Assembly (NCBI GenBank): GCA_964569085.1
Contig: CAZMTA010000015.1
Span: forward strand, 1 to 64,000
Reading direction: 5' to 3'
From: JAJCZZ01 sp964569085
GTDB taxonomy: Bacteria > Gemmatimonadota > Gemmatimonadetes > Longimicrobiales > Gaopeijiaceae
Length of the DNA stretch: 64,000 nucleotides
Shown here: positions 41,519 through 49,439 of the stretch, piece after piece
Position numbering within the stretch: position 1 is the stretch's first letter
How the letters are laid out: each line of letters begins with the position of its first letter
Notes under the pieces: generated by a model
Told to the model about the DNA's origin: nothing
Seen by the model: the letters and a program-made list of their open reading frames with translations, nothing else
Databases searched by the model: none
Position numbers and translations under genes: made by a program

Positions 41519-41567
41519 ACTAGAAGGGGGTGACGACACCGACATCCCCTCCGCCGAGCACGGATCG

Positions 41568-42032
41568 ATGAAGAACTTTATCAGCACCCTGCCCACGACG
41601 CTCCTGATCCTGGCGGCCCTCCTGGTGGTCAGCGCCGCGCCGCCCCCGAGCGGCACCGAGGCCGCCACCGGGTCCGCCGCCGCCGACGTGTCCACGGAGT
41701 CCGCCTCGAACCACCCCACCGTGGACTCCGGTGAGCTGCGCGACTTCGCCGAGACCTTCCTGGCCGTGGCGGCGGTCCGCCATCGCTTCCACCGGGAGCG
41801 CGCCACCCTCGAGGACGAGGCCGCCGTGGCCCGCCTGGAGCGCCGCGCCGAGGCCCGCCTCCGGGGCATCTTCGCCCAGAGCAGCATGTCGCTGGACCGC
41901 TACACCGAGATCGGCCGGATCCTCACCGAGGACGCCACGCAGCGCCGACGCTTCGAGGAGCTGGTCCTCGAGATGACCGGCGGCGCCCCCCGCTCCGGGG
42001 CCGACGTGCCGGCGGACATGGACGCGGCCTGA
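41568..42032 (+). CDS. DUF4168-like exported protein, copy 1
   Basis: 154 residues. MKNFISTLPTTLLILAALLVVSAAPPP is a signal peptide. The mature part has LRDFAETFLAVAAVRHRFHRERATLEDE, ARLRGIFAQSSMSLDRYTEIGRILTEDATQRRRFEELV. The 'FAxxxxxVxxxR' helix with 'LERYxxIGxLxxxDxxxRxR' is the DUF4168 pattern. The start at 41568 is preferred to upstream in-frame ATG codons because the signal begins there. It is followed 14 nt later by a paralogue. No function is known for the family. Confidence 0.72.
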   Translation: MKNFISTLPTTLLILAALLVVSAAPPPSGTEAATGSAAADVSTESASNHPTVDSGELRDFAETFLAVAAVRHRFHRERATLEDEAAVARLERRAEARLRGIFAQSSMSLDRYTEIGRILTEDATQRRRFEELVLEMTGGAPRSGADVPADMDAA

Positions 42033-42046
42033 CCGCCCTTCCGGCC

Positions 42047-42481
42047 ATGAACATCCTTCCCACGACCGTCGCCGCCGTCGCCGCCGGGCTCGTCCTGCTG
42101 GGCGGCCTCGGCGCGCCAGCCGGGCTCTCCGCTCAGGAGCCCGGGGGGACGACGGTCCGGGAGGGGCCGCGCCTCGCCGGGGCCCCGCCCGTCCGGGACG
42201 CCGAGATGGCGGCCTTCGCCGACGCCTGGCTGGCCATCGCCGAGCTGCGGCGGGAGCTCGAGCGGCGGCTCGAGGAGGTCGCCGATCCGGAGCGGTCCCG
42301 GGCGCTCCAGCGCGCCACCGCCGCGCGGATCCGCGGTGTCGTCACGGAAAGCCCGCTGACGCTGGAGCGCTACGGCCAGATCGGCCGGCTCGTGTACGTC
42401 GATCCCGGGCGCCGCGCCCAGCTCCGGTCCCTGCTCCGCTCCCGGGGCGGGGACATGCGCGCCGGCGCCCCCGGAGGCTGA
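42047..42481 (+). CDS. DUF4168-like exported protein, copy 2
   Basis: 144 residues. The signal peptide is MNILPTTVAAVAAGLVLLGG (to about residue 29, GLSAQ). The mature domain again has EMAAFADAWLAIAELRRELERR and ARIRGVVTESPLTLERYGQIGRLVYVDPGRRAQLRSLL, the same helix order as the preceding protein, so it arose by tandem duplication. Both are small, exported and acidic/basic helical, and probably act as a pair in the periplasm. Transcription likely ends at the hairpin just after the stop. Confidence 0.72.
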   Translation: MNILPTTVAAVAAGLVLLGGLGAPAGLSAQEPGGTTVREGPRLAGAPPVRDAEMAAFADAWLAIAELRRELERRLEEVADPERSRALQRATAARIRGVVTESPLTLERYGQIGRLVYVDPGRRAQLRSLLRSRGGDMRAGAPGG

Positions 42482-42485
42482 CGCC

Positions 42486-42517
42486 GGCCCCCTCCGTCAG
42501 CGTTTCCGGGAGGGGCC
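42486..42517 (+). terminator. Imperfect hairpin terminator
   Basis: GGCCCC (42486-42491) pairs with GGGGCC (42512-42517) and continues with TCC/GGA around one bulge, followed by GTGTCTCT. It starts 5 nt after the stop codon. Confidence 0.4.
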
Positions 42518-42754
42518 GTGTCTCTCGGTACGGCACGGTAGGGAGCGGAGCCGCCCGCAGGGTCGCTCCAGGGACCTTTCCCACCGGGTTCCGTTTAGGA
42601 ACATCCGGTGACCGAAAGCCCCCCCACTTCCGGCACCGGACACGCCGAGGCCACTCCGGCGGTCCTGGACAGGACCGGGCGCACCCGAATCCTGTCGCCT
42701 CATCCCAACGCGTTCACGGCGGCACCAGTCCGCCCAGGAAGGACAGGTACGATC

Positions 42755-43177
42755 TTGATCTGGACTCGCTTCGACGTGCTCTCGGCTCTGGTTCTCCCCG
42801 TGGGCATCGGCCTCGCCGTCCAGGCGAGCCCCGCCCACTCGGCGCCCGCGGACGCCCCCACCCCCGTCGTCCAGGAAGCCCCCAGCTTCGCCACGGACAT
42901 CATGCCCATCTTCGAGCGGAGCTGCGTCTCCTGCCACGGCGGCTTCAACGAGGAAGCCGGCGAGGTGGTGACCGAGGAGATGCTGGACATGACCACCTAC
43001 GAGGGCCTCATGGGCGGGTCCCAGTGGGGCACCGTCATCGAGCCCGGTGACGCCGAGAACAGCATCCTCTACGACATGGTCCTGGAGGGCGACATGCCCG
43101 AAGAGGGCGATCCGCTCCCCCAGGAGGAGATCGACCTGATCGGCGCCTGGATCGACGCCGGGGCGGAGAACAACTAG
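42755..43177 (+). CDS. Small exported cytochrome c (Planctomycete-type)
   Basis: 140 residues from a TTG codon preceded by AGGAAGGACAGG, an excellent ribosome site. The export signal is MIWTRFDVLSALVLPVGIGL. The heme site is Cys57-V-S-Cys60-His61 in FERSCVSCHGG. The domain is the PSCyt1 type: ATDIMPIFERSCVSCHGG, DMTTYEGLMGGSQWGTVIEPGDAENSILYDMV and EEIDLIGAWIDAGAENN. An in-frame GTG at 42608 would give a long signal-less start and is less likely. It would carry one heme c in the periplasm, with no oxidase gene nearby. Confidence 0.85.
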   Translation: MIWTRFDVLSALVLPVGIGLAVQASPAHSAPADAPTPVVQEAPSFATDIMPIFERSCVSCHGGFNEEAGEVVTEEMLDMTTYEGLMGGSQWGTVIEPGDAENSILYDMVLEGDMPEEGDPLPQEEIDLIGAWIDAGAENN

Positions 43178-43192
43178 CCCGCCAGAGAACGG

Positions 43193-43214
43193 AGGAGGCC
43201 GCTCGCGGCCTCCT
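43193..43214 (+). terminator. Perfect short stem after the cytochrome gene
   Basis: AGGAGGCCGC (43193-43202) and GCGGCCTCCT (43205-43214) pair completely, with TC at the turn. It starts 15 nt after the stop codon and is one of two stacked stems here. Confidence 0.4.
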
Positions 43215-43239
43215 GGGCGGCGGATGTGACCAGCCGACC

Positions 43240-43273
43240 ACGGCCCTCCCGTCGAGAACGACGGGAGGGCCGT
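43240..43273 (+). terminator. Perfect 14-bp hairpin, probable transcription terminator
   Basis: ACGGCCCTCCCGTC (43240-43253) pairs perfectly with GACGGGAGGGCCGT (43260-43273) around GAGAAC. It is followed by CGTGCGTT rather than a U-run. It separates the cytochrome gene from the kinase-ZIP operon. Confidence 0.6.
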
Positions 43274-43404
43274 CGTGCGTTGCGGGGGGGCGGGAACGGC
43301 GGGTTCGGGCGATCGGCCTCGCTGGTCCCCCGACCACACGGGCGCTAGCATACCGGAGGGGTCCGTGCGGCCCCTCGGGGCACCGTCTCCCCCCACATCG
43401 ACCC

Positions 43405-45186
43405 GTGTCCAGCGCGCTTCTCCCCTTCATCGCCCCGCTCTACCTGGGCGCCCTGATGCTGGCGGCGGTCCTGGGGTTCGCCGTGGCGCAGCGCAAGGCT
43501 CCGGGGGGGCCGTGGTTCGTCACCTTCATGGCGGCGGTCTTCGTCTGGACCGTGGGCTACATCGCCGAGCTCATGCTCGTCGATCTGGACGACATGCTCC
43601 TGGCGGCCCGGATCCAGTACGTGGGCATCGCCCTCACCCCCGCCGCCTGGTTGGCGTTCTCGGCCGAGTACTCGGGCGTGTCCTGGTGGACCCGCAAGGC
43701 CGAGATCGCGGTCCTGGTCGTGCCCGTGCTCACGATCCTGGAGGCGTGGACCAACGGCGCCCACCACCTCCTGTGGACCCACGTGGGGGTGACCTTCTTC
43801 CCGGGCTTCCGGGTCCTGGCGCTGGAGCGGGGGCCGGGGTTCTGGCTTCTCGTGGCCTTCTCCTACGTGTGCCTCCTGGGAGCGGCGGGGCTGTACGGCC
43901 GCGCGGTCCTGGTGCGCCCGCCCCTCTTCCGGGGCCAGGCCATCTTCCTCTTCCTGGCCGGCCTCGCGCCCTGGGTGGGCAACATCCTCTACCTGTCCGG
44001 CGTGAGCGGGGGGCTGGACTACACGGTCTTCGGCTTCTCGGTCTCCGTGGCCCTGGCGGGGCTGGCGATGCTGCGCTGGCGCCTCCTCTCGGTGGGCCCG
44101 GTGGCCCGGGACATCCTGGTGGAGGGGATGGAGCAGGCGGTGGCGGTGCTGGACCCCGAGTGCCGGGTGGTGGACGTGAACCCCGCCATGGTGGCGCTGC
44201 TGGGGCGCGGCGGCTCGAGGGAGGTGGTGGGCCTTCCCATGGACGAGGCGCTCGGCCCGTACGCCACCGCGCCCCGCCCCGGCCACGTGGCCCGGCAGAC
44301 CGTGGAGGACGTGGGCAGCGAGCGCACCTACGACTGCTTCACCTCCCCCATCCGGGACCACCGGGGCCGCCTCCGGGGCTGGACCCTCGTCTGCCACGAC
44401 GTCACGGTCCGGGAGGAGGAGGCGGAGGCGCTGAAGCGGGCCCGGGAGCTGGCCGAGGAGACCGCGCGGGCCCAACGGGCCTTCATCACGAACATCAACC
44501 ACGAGCTCCGCACCCCGCTGAACGGGGTCCTGGGGATGCTGCAGCTCCTCGACGACTCGGAGCTGGATCCGGACCAGCGGGAGTGGGTCGGCATGGCCGC
44601 CGCCTCGGCCACGAGCCTGCGCTCGCTGGTGGAGCGGGTCCTGGCGCTGGGAGAGCTCGAGGAGGGCGACGTGCGCCTCCGCTCCGAGCCCTTCTTCGTC
44701 CGGGCCGTGGCGTCCGACACCCTGGAGTCCTTCCGGGCCGCGGCGGAGCGGGTGGGCACCGAGCTGACGCTGGAGGTGGGCTCCGACCTCCCCCTCCGGC
44801 TGGTGGGGGACGCCGAGGCGCTGGGGAAGATCCTGGCCAGCCTGGTGGGGAACGCGGTGAAGTTCACCCGGCACGGACGGGTCGCGCTCCGCGTGACGGG
44901 CGTCGGGGACGGCTCCGACGACGGGTGCGGCATCCGCTTCGAGGTGGTGGACACCGGGGTCGGGATCCCCGCCCACCGCCTGGACGCCATCTTCGAGGGC
45001 TTCGTGCAGGGGGACCCCTCCCTCACCCGGGACCACGAGGGCGCGGGCCTCGGCCTCACCATCGCCGGCAAGCTGGTGGCCCACATGGGCGGCGAGCTCC
45101 GGGTGGAGAGCGAGGTCGGCCACGGCACCCGCTTCTGGTTCGACCTGGAGCTGGCCCGGCCGGCGGAGGTGGCGCCCCGAGCGTGA
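43405..45186 (+). CDS. Membrane histidine kinase with 7TM sensor and PAS domain
   Basis: 593 residues from GTG. Residues 1-225 contain seven transmembrane helices (7TM sensor: LYLGALMLAAVLGFAVAQ, PWFVTFMAAVFVWTVGYIAE, NILYLSGVSGGLDYTVFGFS). Then come a PAS domain (about 230-335: QAVAVLDPECRVVDVNPAM), a HisKA with His366 in NHELRTPLNGVLGMLQLL and a HATPase (about 455-580, GNAVKF, DTGVGIP, GAGLGLTIA). The 7TM-PAS-kinase layout is common in ligand or redox sensors. The partner response regulator is not adjacent; two ZIP genes follow in the same operon (GTGA overlap), suggesting the sensor governs metal uptake. Confidence 0.92.
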   Translation: MSSALLPFIAPLYLGALMLAAVLGFAVAQRKAPGGPWFVTFMAAVFVWTVGYIAELMLVDLDDMLLAARIQYVGIALTPAAWLAFSAEYSGVSWWTRKAEIAVLVVPVLTILEAWTNGAHHLLWTHVGVTFFPGFRVLALERGPGFWLLVAFSYVCLLGAAGLYGRAVLVRPPLFRGQAIFLFLAGLAPWVGNILYLSGVSGGLDYTVFGFSVSVALAGLAMLRWRLLSVGPVARDILVEGMEQAVAVLDPECRVVDVNPAMVALLGRGGSREVVGLPMDEALGPYATAPRPGHVARQTVEDVGSERTYDCFTSPIRDHRGRLRGWTLVCHDVTVREEEAEALKRARELAEETARAQRAFITNINHELRTPLNGVLGMLQLLDDSELDPDQREWVGMAAASATSLRSLVERVLALGELEEGDVRLRSEPFFVRAVASDTLESFRAAAERVGTELTLEVGSDLPLRLVGDAEALGKILASLVGNAVKFTRHGRVALRVTGVGDGSDDGCGIRFEVVDTGVGIPAHRLDAIFEGFVQGDPSLTRDHEGAGLGLTIAGKLVAHMGGELRVESEVGHGTRFWFDLELARPAEVAPRA

Positions 45187-45923
45187 GCGAGCTCGACCCG
45201 ACCCTCACCGTCCTCCTCTGGTCCTCCGTCGCGGCCTTCGCGGCCGGGCTCGGCGTCCTGCCCCAGGCCGTGGCGGGACGCCTGGCCCTCCCCGTGCTGG
45301 GCTGGTCCAACGCGCTGGCCTCGGGCCTCATGCTCGGCGTGGCCTACTCCCTCCTCACCCTGGGGCTGGACAGCGGCGCGATCCGGGCTGCCGCCGGAGC
45401 CCTGGTCGGCCTCGCCTTCGTCCGCGGCACCCACTCGCTGAGCGGGACCCAGGACCTGGACCTGAACAGCCTGGACGAGCTGGACCCGGCGTACGGCTAC
45501 CAGGTGGTCCTGGTCACCACGCTCCACGGGGCCTACGAAGGCATCGCCATCGGCGTCGCCATGCTGGTCTCCCTCCCCTTCGGGATCTCCATGGCGCTGG
45601 CGCTGGCGGTGCACAACATCCCGGAGGCCATGGTCCTCACCCGCATCCTGGCCGGGCGGGGCGTGCGCCTCCTCCACGTCCTCCCGCTGGCGGTGGCCAC
45701 GAACCTCAACCAGGTCCTCCTCTCGGTGGTGACCTTCGCCGTGGTGGGCGCGCTCCCCGCGCTCCTCCCCTGGGCCCTGGGCTTCGCGGTGGGCGCCCTG
45801 GTGTACCTGGTCCTGTCCGAGCTCCTCCCCGAGTCGTACCACCAGGCCGGCCACACCAGCATCGCGGTGGTGACCCTGGTGGCCATGGGGATCGTGGTGG
45901 CGCTGGGCGGAGGAGCCCCGTGA
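45183..45923 (+). CDS. ZIP-family metal transporter, copy 1
   Basis: 246 residues, GTG start overlapping the kinase stop. Eight hydrophobic segments alternate with short loops. The signature metal-binding helix is AVHNIPEAMVLTRILAG, the ZIP 'HNIPE' motif, with a preceding TTLHGAYEGIAIGVAML (second His/Glu site). The long loop between TM3 and TM4 is short and lacks His-rich repeats. ZIP proteins import or export divalent metals such as Zn or Fe. With its 4-nt overlapped sister at 45920 it probably forms a heteromeric unit. Confidence 0.85.
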   Translation: MSELDPTLTVLLWSSVAAFAAGLGVLPQAVAGRLALPVLGWSNALASGLMLGVAYSLLTLGLDSGAIRAAAGALVGLAFVRGTHSLSGTQDLDLNSLDELDPAYGYQVVLVTTLHGAYEGIAIGVAMLVSLPFGISMALALAVHNIPEAMVLTRILAGRGVRLLHVLPLAVATNLNQVLLSVVTFAVVGALPALLPWALGFAVGALVYLVLSELLPESYHQAGHTSIAVVTLVAMGIVVALGGGAP

Positions 45924-46657
45924 GCGACTGGCTGCTCGTCTTCCTCTACGCCCTCGCCACCGCCCTGGCCACCGGGCTGGGCGCCCTTCCGTTCCTCTTC
46001 GTGAAGGACGTCTCGGACCGCTTCGTGGCCTACTCCCACGCCGTGGCGGCGGGGCTCATGCTGGGGGCCAGCTTCGGGCTCGTCTCCGAGGGGGTGGTCC
46101 ACGGCCGGGGCGGCACGCTGGGCGGGGCGCTCCTCGGGGTGGTCTTCATCCTCGTCACCCAGCGCCTTCTCGGCGGGTACGACGAGGAGGAGCTCGTCTT
46201 CGGGGCCGCCCGGGGCGAGAGCGCCCGGAAGATGCTGCTCATGATGGTCGTCATGACCGTCCACTCCTTCAGCGAGGGCGTGGCGGTGGGCGTCTCCTTC
46301 GGCGGCGGCATCACCCTGGCCACCGTGATCACCGTGGCCATCGCCGTGCACAACATCCCCGAAGGCGTGGCCATCACCGCCGTCATGCGCCCCCGGGGGG
46401 TCAGCGTGCCCCGGGCCGCGGGCTGGAGCGTCGTCTCGTCCCTCCCCCAGCCGCTCATGGCCGTCCCGGCGTTCCTCTTCGTGGAGGCCTTCCGGCCGGC
46501 GCTCCCCTGGGGGCTCGGCTTCGCCGCCGGAGCCATGATCTTCATGGTCCTGGTGGAGCTCCTCCCCGAGGCCTTCGAGGAGGGCGGGCGGGCCAGCGTG
46601 GCCACCCTGGCCACGGTCACCATCATCGCGATGGCGCTCTTCCAGCGGTTCCTGTAG
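45920..46657 (+). CDS. ZIP-family metal transporter, copy 2
   Basis: 245 residues, GTG start at 45920 overlapping the previous TGA. It contains AVHNIPEGVAITAVMRPRG, the canonical ZIP HNIPEG, and MTVHSFSEGVAVGVSFGGG with the second metal site. It is less than one-third identical to copy 1 by eye but has the same length and topology. Its C-terminus ends at FQRFL with no terminator. Tandem ZIP paralogues under one sensor kinase are uncommon and are noted as a finding. Confidence 0.88.
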   Translation: MSDWLLVFLYALATALATGLGALPFLFVKDVSDRFVAYSHAVAAGLMLGASFGLVSEGVVHGRGGTLGGALLGVVFILVTQRLLGGYDEEELVFGAARGESARKMLLMMVVMTVHSFSEGVAVGVSFGGGITLATVITVAIAVHNIPEGVAITAVMRPRGVSVPRAAGWSVVSSLPQPLMAVPAFLFVEAFRPALPWGLGFAAGAMIFMVLVELLPEAFEEGGRASVATLATVTIIAMALFQRFL

Positions 46658-46693
46658 AGGTTTTCGGGGGATGGCGGGCGAATGGCCGCTCCG

Positions 46694-46709
46694 TGGAACG
46701 GGGCTTGCT
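46694..46709 (+). promoter_or_regulatory. Sigma-54 promoter of the DJ-1/PfpI gene
   Basis: TGGAACG-GGGC-TTGCT is the -24/-12 consensus (TGGCACG-N4-TTGCW) with one change. GG at 695-696 and GC at 707-708 are ten bases apart. It is 50 nt before the ATG at 46760, followed by GAGGGATCCCC, a ribosome-binding site. The same site type precedes dodecin and the 57.6 kb gene. Confidence 0.65.
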
Positions 46710-46759
46710 CATTCATGGGGGTGCGAGCACGAACGTTCCTCCCTTCGAGGGATCCCCAT

Positions 46760-47353
46760 ATGAGCAACTTCGACCTGAGCGACCAGAACGCCGACCTCTC
46801 CGACCGTCGGGTGGCCATCCTGGCCACGGACGGCTTCGAGCAGTCGGAGCTCACGTCCCCCCTGGAGGCGCTCCGCAACGCCGGCGCCGACGTGAAGATC
46901 ATCTCCCTCCCCGACACCGACACCAGCATCCGCGGGTGGAAGGACGGGAACTGGGGCGACGAGGTGGACGTGGACGGCACGGTCCGCAACCACACCTCCG
47001 ACGACTTCGACGCGCTGGTCCTCCCGGGCGGCGTCATCAACCCGGACCTCCTGCGCCGGAACGACGAGGCCGTGGGATTCGTCCGCTCCTTCTTCGAGGA
47101 CGGGAAGCCCGTGGCCGCCATCTGCCACGGTCCGTGGCTCGTGGTTGAGGCCGGAGCCGCCGAGGGTCGCCGCATGACCTCCTTCAACTCCATCCGGACC
47201 GACCTCGAGAACGCCGGGGCCGACTGGGTGGACGAGTCGGTGGTCGTGGACCAGGGCCTGGTCACCAGCCGGAATCCCGACGACCTCGAGGACTTCAACT
47301 ACAAGCTGCTCGAGGAGATCGCCGAGGGCGTCCACGCCGGGCAGCACGCCTGA
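46760..47353 (+). CDS. DJ-1/PfpI-family protein (stress deglycase/chaperone-like)
   Basis: 197 residues. After a variable start (MSNFDLSDQNADLSDRRVAI) the DJ-1/PfpI fold begins: VAILATDGFEQSELTSPLEALRNAGADVKIISL. VLPGGVINPDLLRRNDEAVGFVRSFFEDGKPVAAICHGPWLVVEAG follows, with the nucleophile Cys122 in AICHGPW. Family members are glyoxalases, deglycases or peptidases in stress defence. ATG 46760 is preferred to an in-frame ATG at 46682 because the sigma-54 promoter and ribosome site lie in between. Confidence 0.9.
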   Translation: MSNFDLSDQNADLSDRRVAILATDGFEQSELTSPLEALRNAGADVKIISLPDTDTSIRGWKDGNWGDEVDVDGTVRNHTSDDFDALVLPGGVINPDLLRRNDEAVGFVRSFFEDGKPVAAICHGPWLVVEAGAAEGRRMTSFNSIRTDLENAGADWVDESVVVDQGLVTSRNPDDLEDFNYKLLEEIAEGVHAGQHA

Positions 47354-47471
47354 GCGGAGCCCGATCCGAGGCACGCCCCCCGCCCTCCGTGGCCGTCCGG
47401 CCCGGGGGGCGCGGTGCGTCCCGGGGGGGTGCCGTCGTACCTTCCCGCCCGACCCACGCCCGAGGAGGCAC

Positions 47472-47759
47472 ATGAAGCTCGTCGCGACCCGGAAGTCGCA
47501 GCAGAACAAGGCCGCCGTGGACCCCTGGACCGTGGTCCACTTCGCCAGCGGCCTCGCCGCCGGCCTGGTGGGCGTCCCCCGGGCCCTCTCCTTCCCCGCG
47601 GCCGTCCTGTACGAAGTGGCCGAGCAGTACGCGGAGCGCACCCCCGCGGGACAGGAGCTGTTCGAGGCGTCGGGCCCCGAGCGGCTGCCCAACGTGGCGG
47701 TGGACCTGGCCGTCTTCGCCCTGGGCCAGTGGCTGGGCGAGCGGTGGAGCGCCGGATGA
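47472..47759 (+). CDS. Small hypothetical protein, possibly membrane-associated
   Basis: 95 residues. The sequence starts MKLVATRKSQQNKAAVDPWT, then VVHFASGLAAGLVGVPRALSF, a weak hydrophobic segment, and AAVLYEVAEQYAERTPAGQELFEASGPERLPNVAVDLAVFALGQWLGERW, a second hydrophobic stretch. Two short membrane spans are possible. A GGAGG just upstream is a ribosome site. It overlaps the lipoprotein gene by ATGA. Nothing known is recognised. Confidence 0.6.
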   Translation: MKLVATRKSQQNKAAVDPWTVVHFASGLAAGLVGVPRALSFPAAVLYEVAEQYAERTPAGQELFEASGPERLPNVAVDLAVFALGQWLGERWSAG

Positions 47760-48472
47760 GGCGGCCGCTCCGGGCGGCGAGGGTCCTCGTGTCCGCCCTC
47801 CTTCTCGCCCCCCTCGCCGCCTGCTCGGCCGGAGAGCGGGCCGACCTGCCCGACACCCCCGAGGCCCGGGGGGAGCGGATCCTGGCGGGCGCGGCCCGAC
47901 GGCTGGGAACGGGGGACGGCCCCGCCCCGACGCTCCGGACGTCGGCCACGGTGGAGGGCCCGTCCGGGACGTTCCGCACCTCCCTGCTTTCCGGGCGGGA
48001 CGGGTGGGTGCGCATGGAGCAGCGGCCCGGGGGCTTCCTGGCCGGCGTGGGCCCGGAGGGCGCCTGGCGCGGCGGCCCGGAGGGGGAGCGGCTCCCCCTC
48101 TCGCCCGCGTCCCTGTCGGTGGTGCGGGGCCACGAGCTCCACATGCTGGCCCTCCGGCCCACCACGCGCTTCGGCCGCCCCCGGGCGGTCCCCTCCCCCT
48201 CCGATTCCTTCCTGGCCGTGGCGCTGGAGCGCACCCCCGGCGACTCCCTGGTCGCCCTCTTCCACGCCGCGGACACCCTCCCGGCGGGCCTCCGGGTGCT
48301 CTGGACCGAACCTCCCGTGGAGGTGCGCTGGGACGGGTGGGAGACCGTCGACGGCGTCCCGCTCTTCCGCGACGCCACCTTCCTCCAGGGAGACGAGCGC
48401 TTCCACTACCGCTTCGACACCCTGGAGGTGGGGCCGCTGGCCGACTCCCTCTTCCGGGGACCCGCGCCCTAG
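47756..48472 (+). CDS. Lipoprotein of unknown function
   Basis: 238 residues. The signal MRRPLRAARVLVSALLLAPLAACSAG has lipobox LAAC and a probable lipid-modified Cys23. The mature region has a LolA/LppX-like beta-sheet pattern: SATVEGPSGTFRTSLLSGRDGWVRMEQRPG, GPEGAWRGGPEGERLPLS and late PPVEVRWDGWETVDGVPLFRDATFLQGDERFHYRFDTLEVG. It could be an outer-membrane-facing carrier. It is coupled to the small protein before it. Confidence 0.75.
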   Translation: MRRPLRAARVLVSALLLAPLAACSAGERADLPDTPEARGERILAGAARRLGTGDGPAPTLRTSATVEGPSGTFRTSLLSGRDGWVRMEQRPGGFLAGVGPEGAWRGGPEGERLPLSPASLSVVRGHELHMLALRPTTRFGRPRAVPSPSDSFLAVALERTPGDSLVALFHAADTLPAGLRVLWTEPPVEVRWDGWETVDGVPLFRDATFLQGDERFHYRFDTLEVGPLADSLFRGPAP

Positions 48473-48514
48473 GCGACCGCCCCGCGTACCGCCGGGGACG
48501 CGGGGCCGGATCCC

Positions 48515-49363
48515 CTACCGCTTCCAGTCCGGCGCGAAGTCGGGATCGATGAGGCGCATGCCCCGGTCCAGGCCGTGGATGCGCTCCATCTCCTCCTCGT
48601 CGAGCTCGAAGTCCCAGATCCGGAAGTTGTCCTCCCGGTGCTCGGCGCTCCGGGCCCGGGGGATGGCCGCCACGTTCTCCTGCTGGAGGAGCCAGCGCAG
48701 CGTCACCTGGGCGGGGCTCTTCCCGTGGGCCTCCCCGATCTCGCGGAGCGTCTCGTCGTCCATGACCTCGGCCCGGGCCAGGGGCGAGTAGGCGGTGAGC
48801 ATCACCTCGTTCGCCCGGCACATGTCCAGGAGGGGCTCCTGGGACAGGAACGGGTGGTACTCCACCTGGTTGCACAGGATCTCGGGCGCGATCTCCAGCG
48901 CCTGGCTCAGGAGCGCGGGCGTGAAGTTGGAGACGCCCATGTGGCGGATCTTCCCCTGGCCCCGCAGCTCCTTCATGGCGCCCAGCGGCTCGTCGAGGGG
49001 GATGGACTCGTCGGGCCAGTGGACGAGGAGCAGATCCACGTAGTCCACGTCGAGCTTCCGCAGGCTCGCCTCGGCGGCCTCGAGGCACTCGTCGTGGGAG
49101 AGCTCCTTCCACCACACCTTCGTGGTGAGGAAGTAGTCCCCCCGGTCCAGGTCGGAGCGGGCCAGGGCCCGCCCGACGGCCTCCTCGTTCTCGTAGGCCT
49201 CGGCGGTGTCCACGTGGCGGTACCCGATGGAGAGGGCGTCCGCCACGGCCTTCGTGCACTCCTCGCCCTGGAGCTGCCAGGTGCCGAAGCCGAGGGCCGG
49301 GACCCGCTGGCCCTGGACGGTGACGTGGGTGGCGCGGTCTTCGATGGTCTCGGTGGGATTCAT
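48515..49363 (-). CDS. Aldo/keto reductase (2,5-diketogluconate reductase type)
   Basis: 282 residues. The catalytic tetrad is complete: Asp52 (YRHVDTAEAY), Tyr57, Lys82 (TTKVWW) and His115 (LVHWPDES). NADPH-binding AKR landmarks are VPALGFGTWQ, IRHMGVSNFTPALL, LCNQVEYHPFLSQ and ENVAAIPRARSAEHREDN. AKR5-type enzymes reduce aldehydes and ketoacids with NADPH and detoxify reactive carbonyls. It stands alone, divergent from nothing close; the erythromycin-esterase fusion follows upstream on the same strand. Confidence 0.93.
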   Translation of the reverse strand: MNPTETIEDRATHVTVQGQRVPALGFGTWQLQGEECTKAVADALSIGYRHVDTAEAYENEEAVGRALARSDLDRGDYFLTTKVWWKELSHDECLEAAEASLRKLDVDYVDLLLVHWPDESIPLDEPLGAMKELRGQGKIRHMGVSNFTPALLSQALEIAPEILCNQVEYHPFLSQEPLLDMCRANEVMLTAYSPLARAEVMDDETLREIGEAHGKSPAQVTLRWLLQQENVAAIPRARSAEHREDNFRIWDFELDEEEMERIHGLDRGMRLIDPDFAPDWKR

Positions 49364-49439
49364 GGGTCGTGTCTCGTCGGTTGTGGGTCGGGTCGAATGG
49401 GAGGGCGGGCGGGCTCTCCGGCGGATGGCCGGTCGGAGC

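Noticed and set aside
42608..43177. Longer cytochrome starting at GTG 42608
   Set aside because: The added residues are not signal-like and the TTG at 42755 has a far better ribosome site followed directly by a signal peptide.
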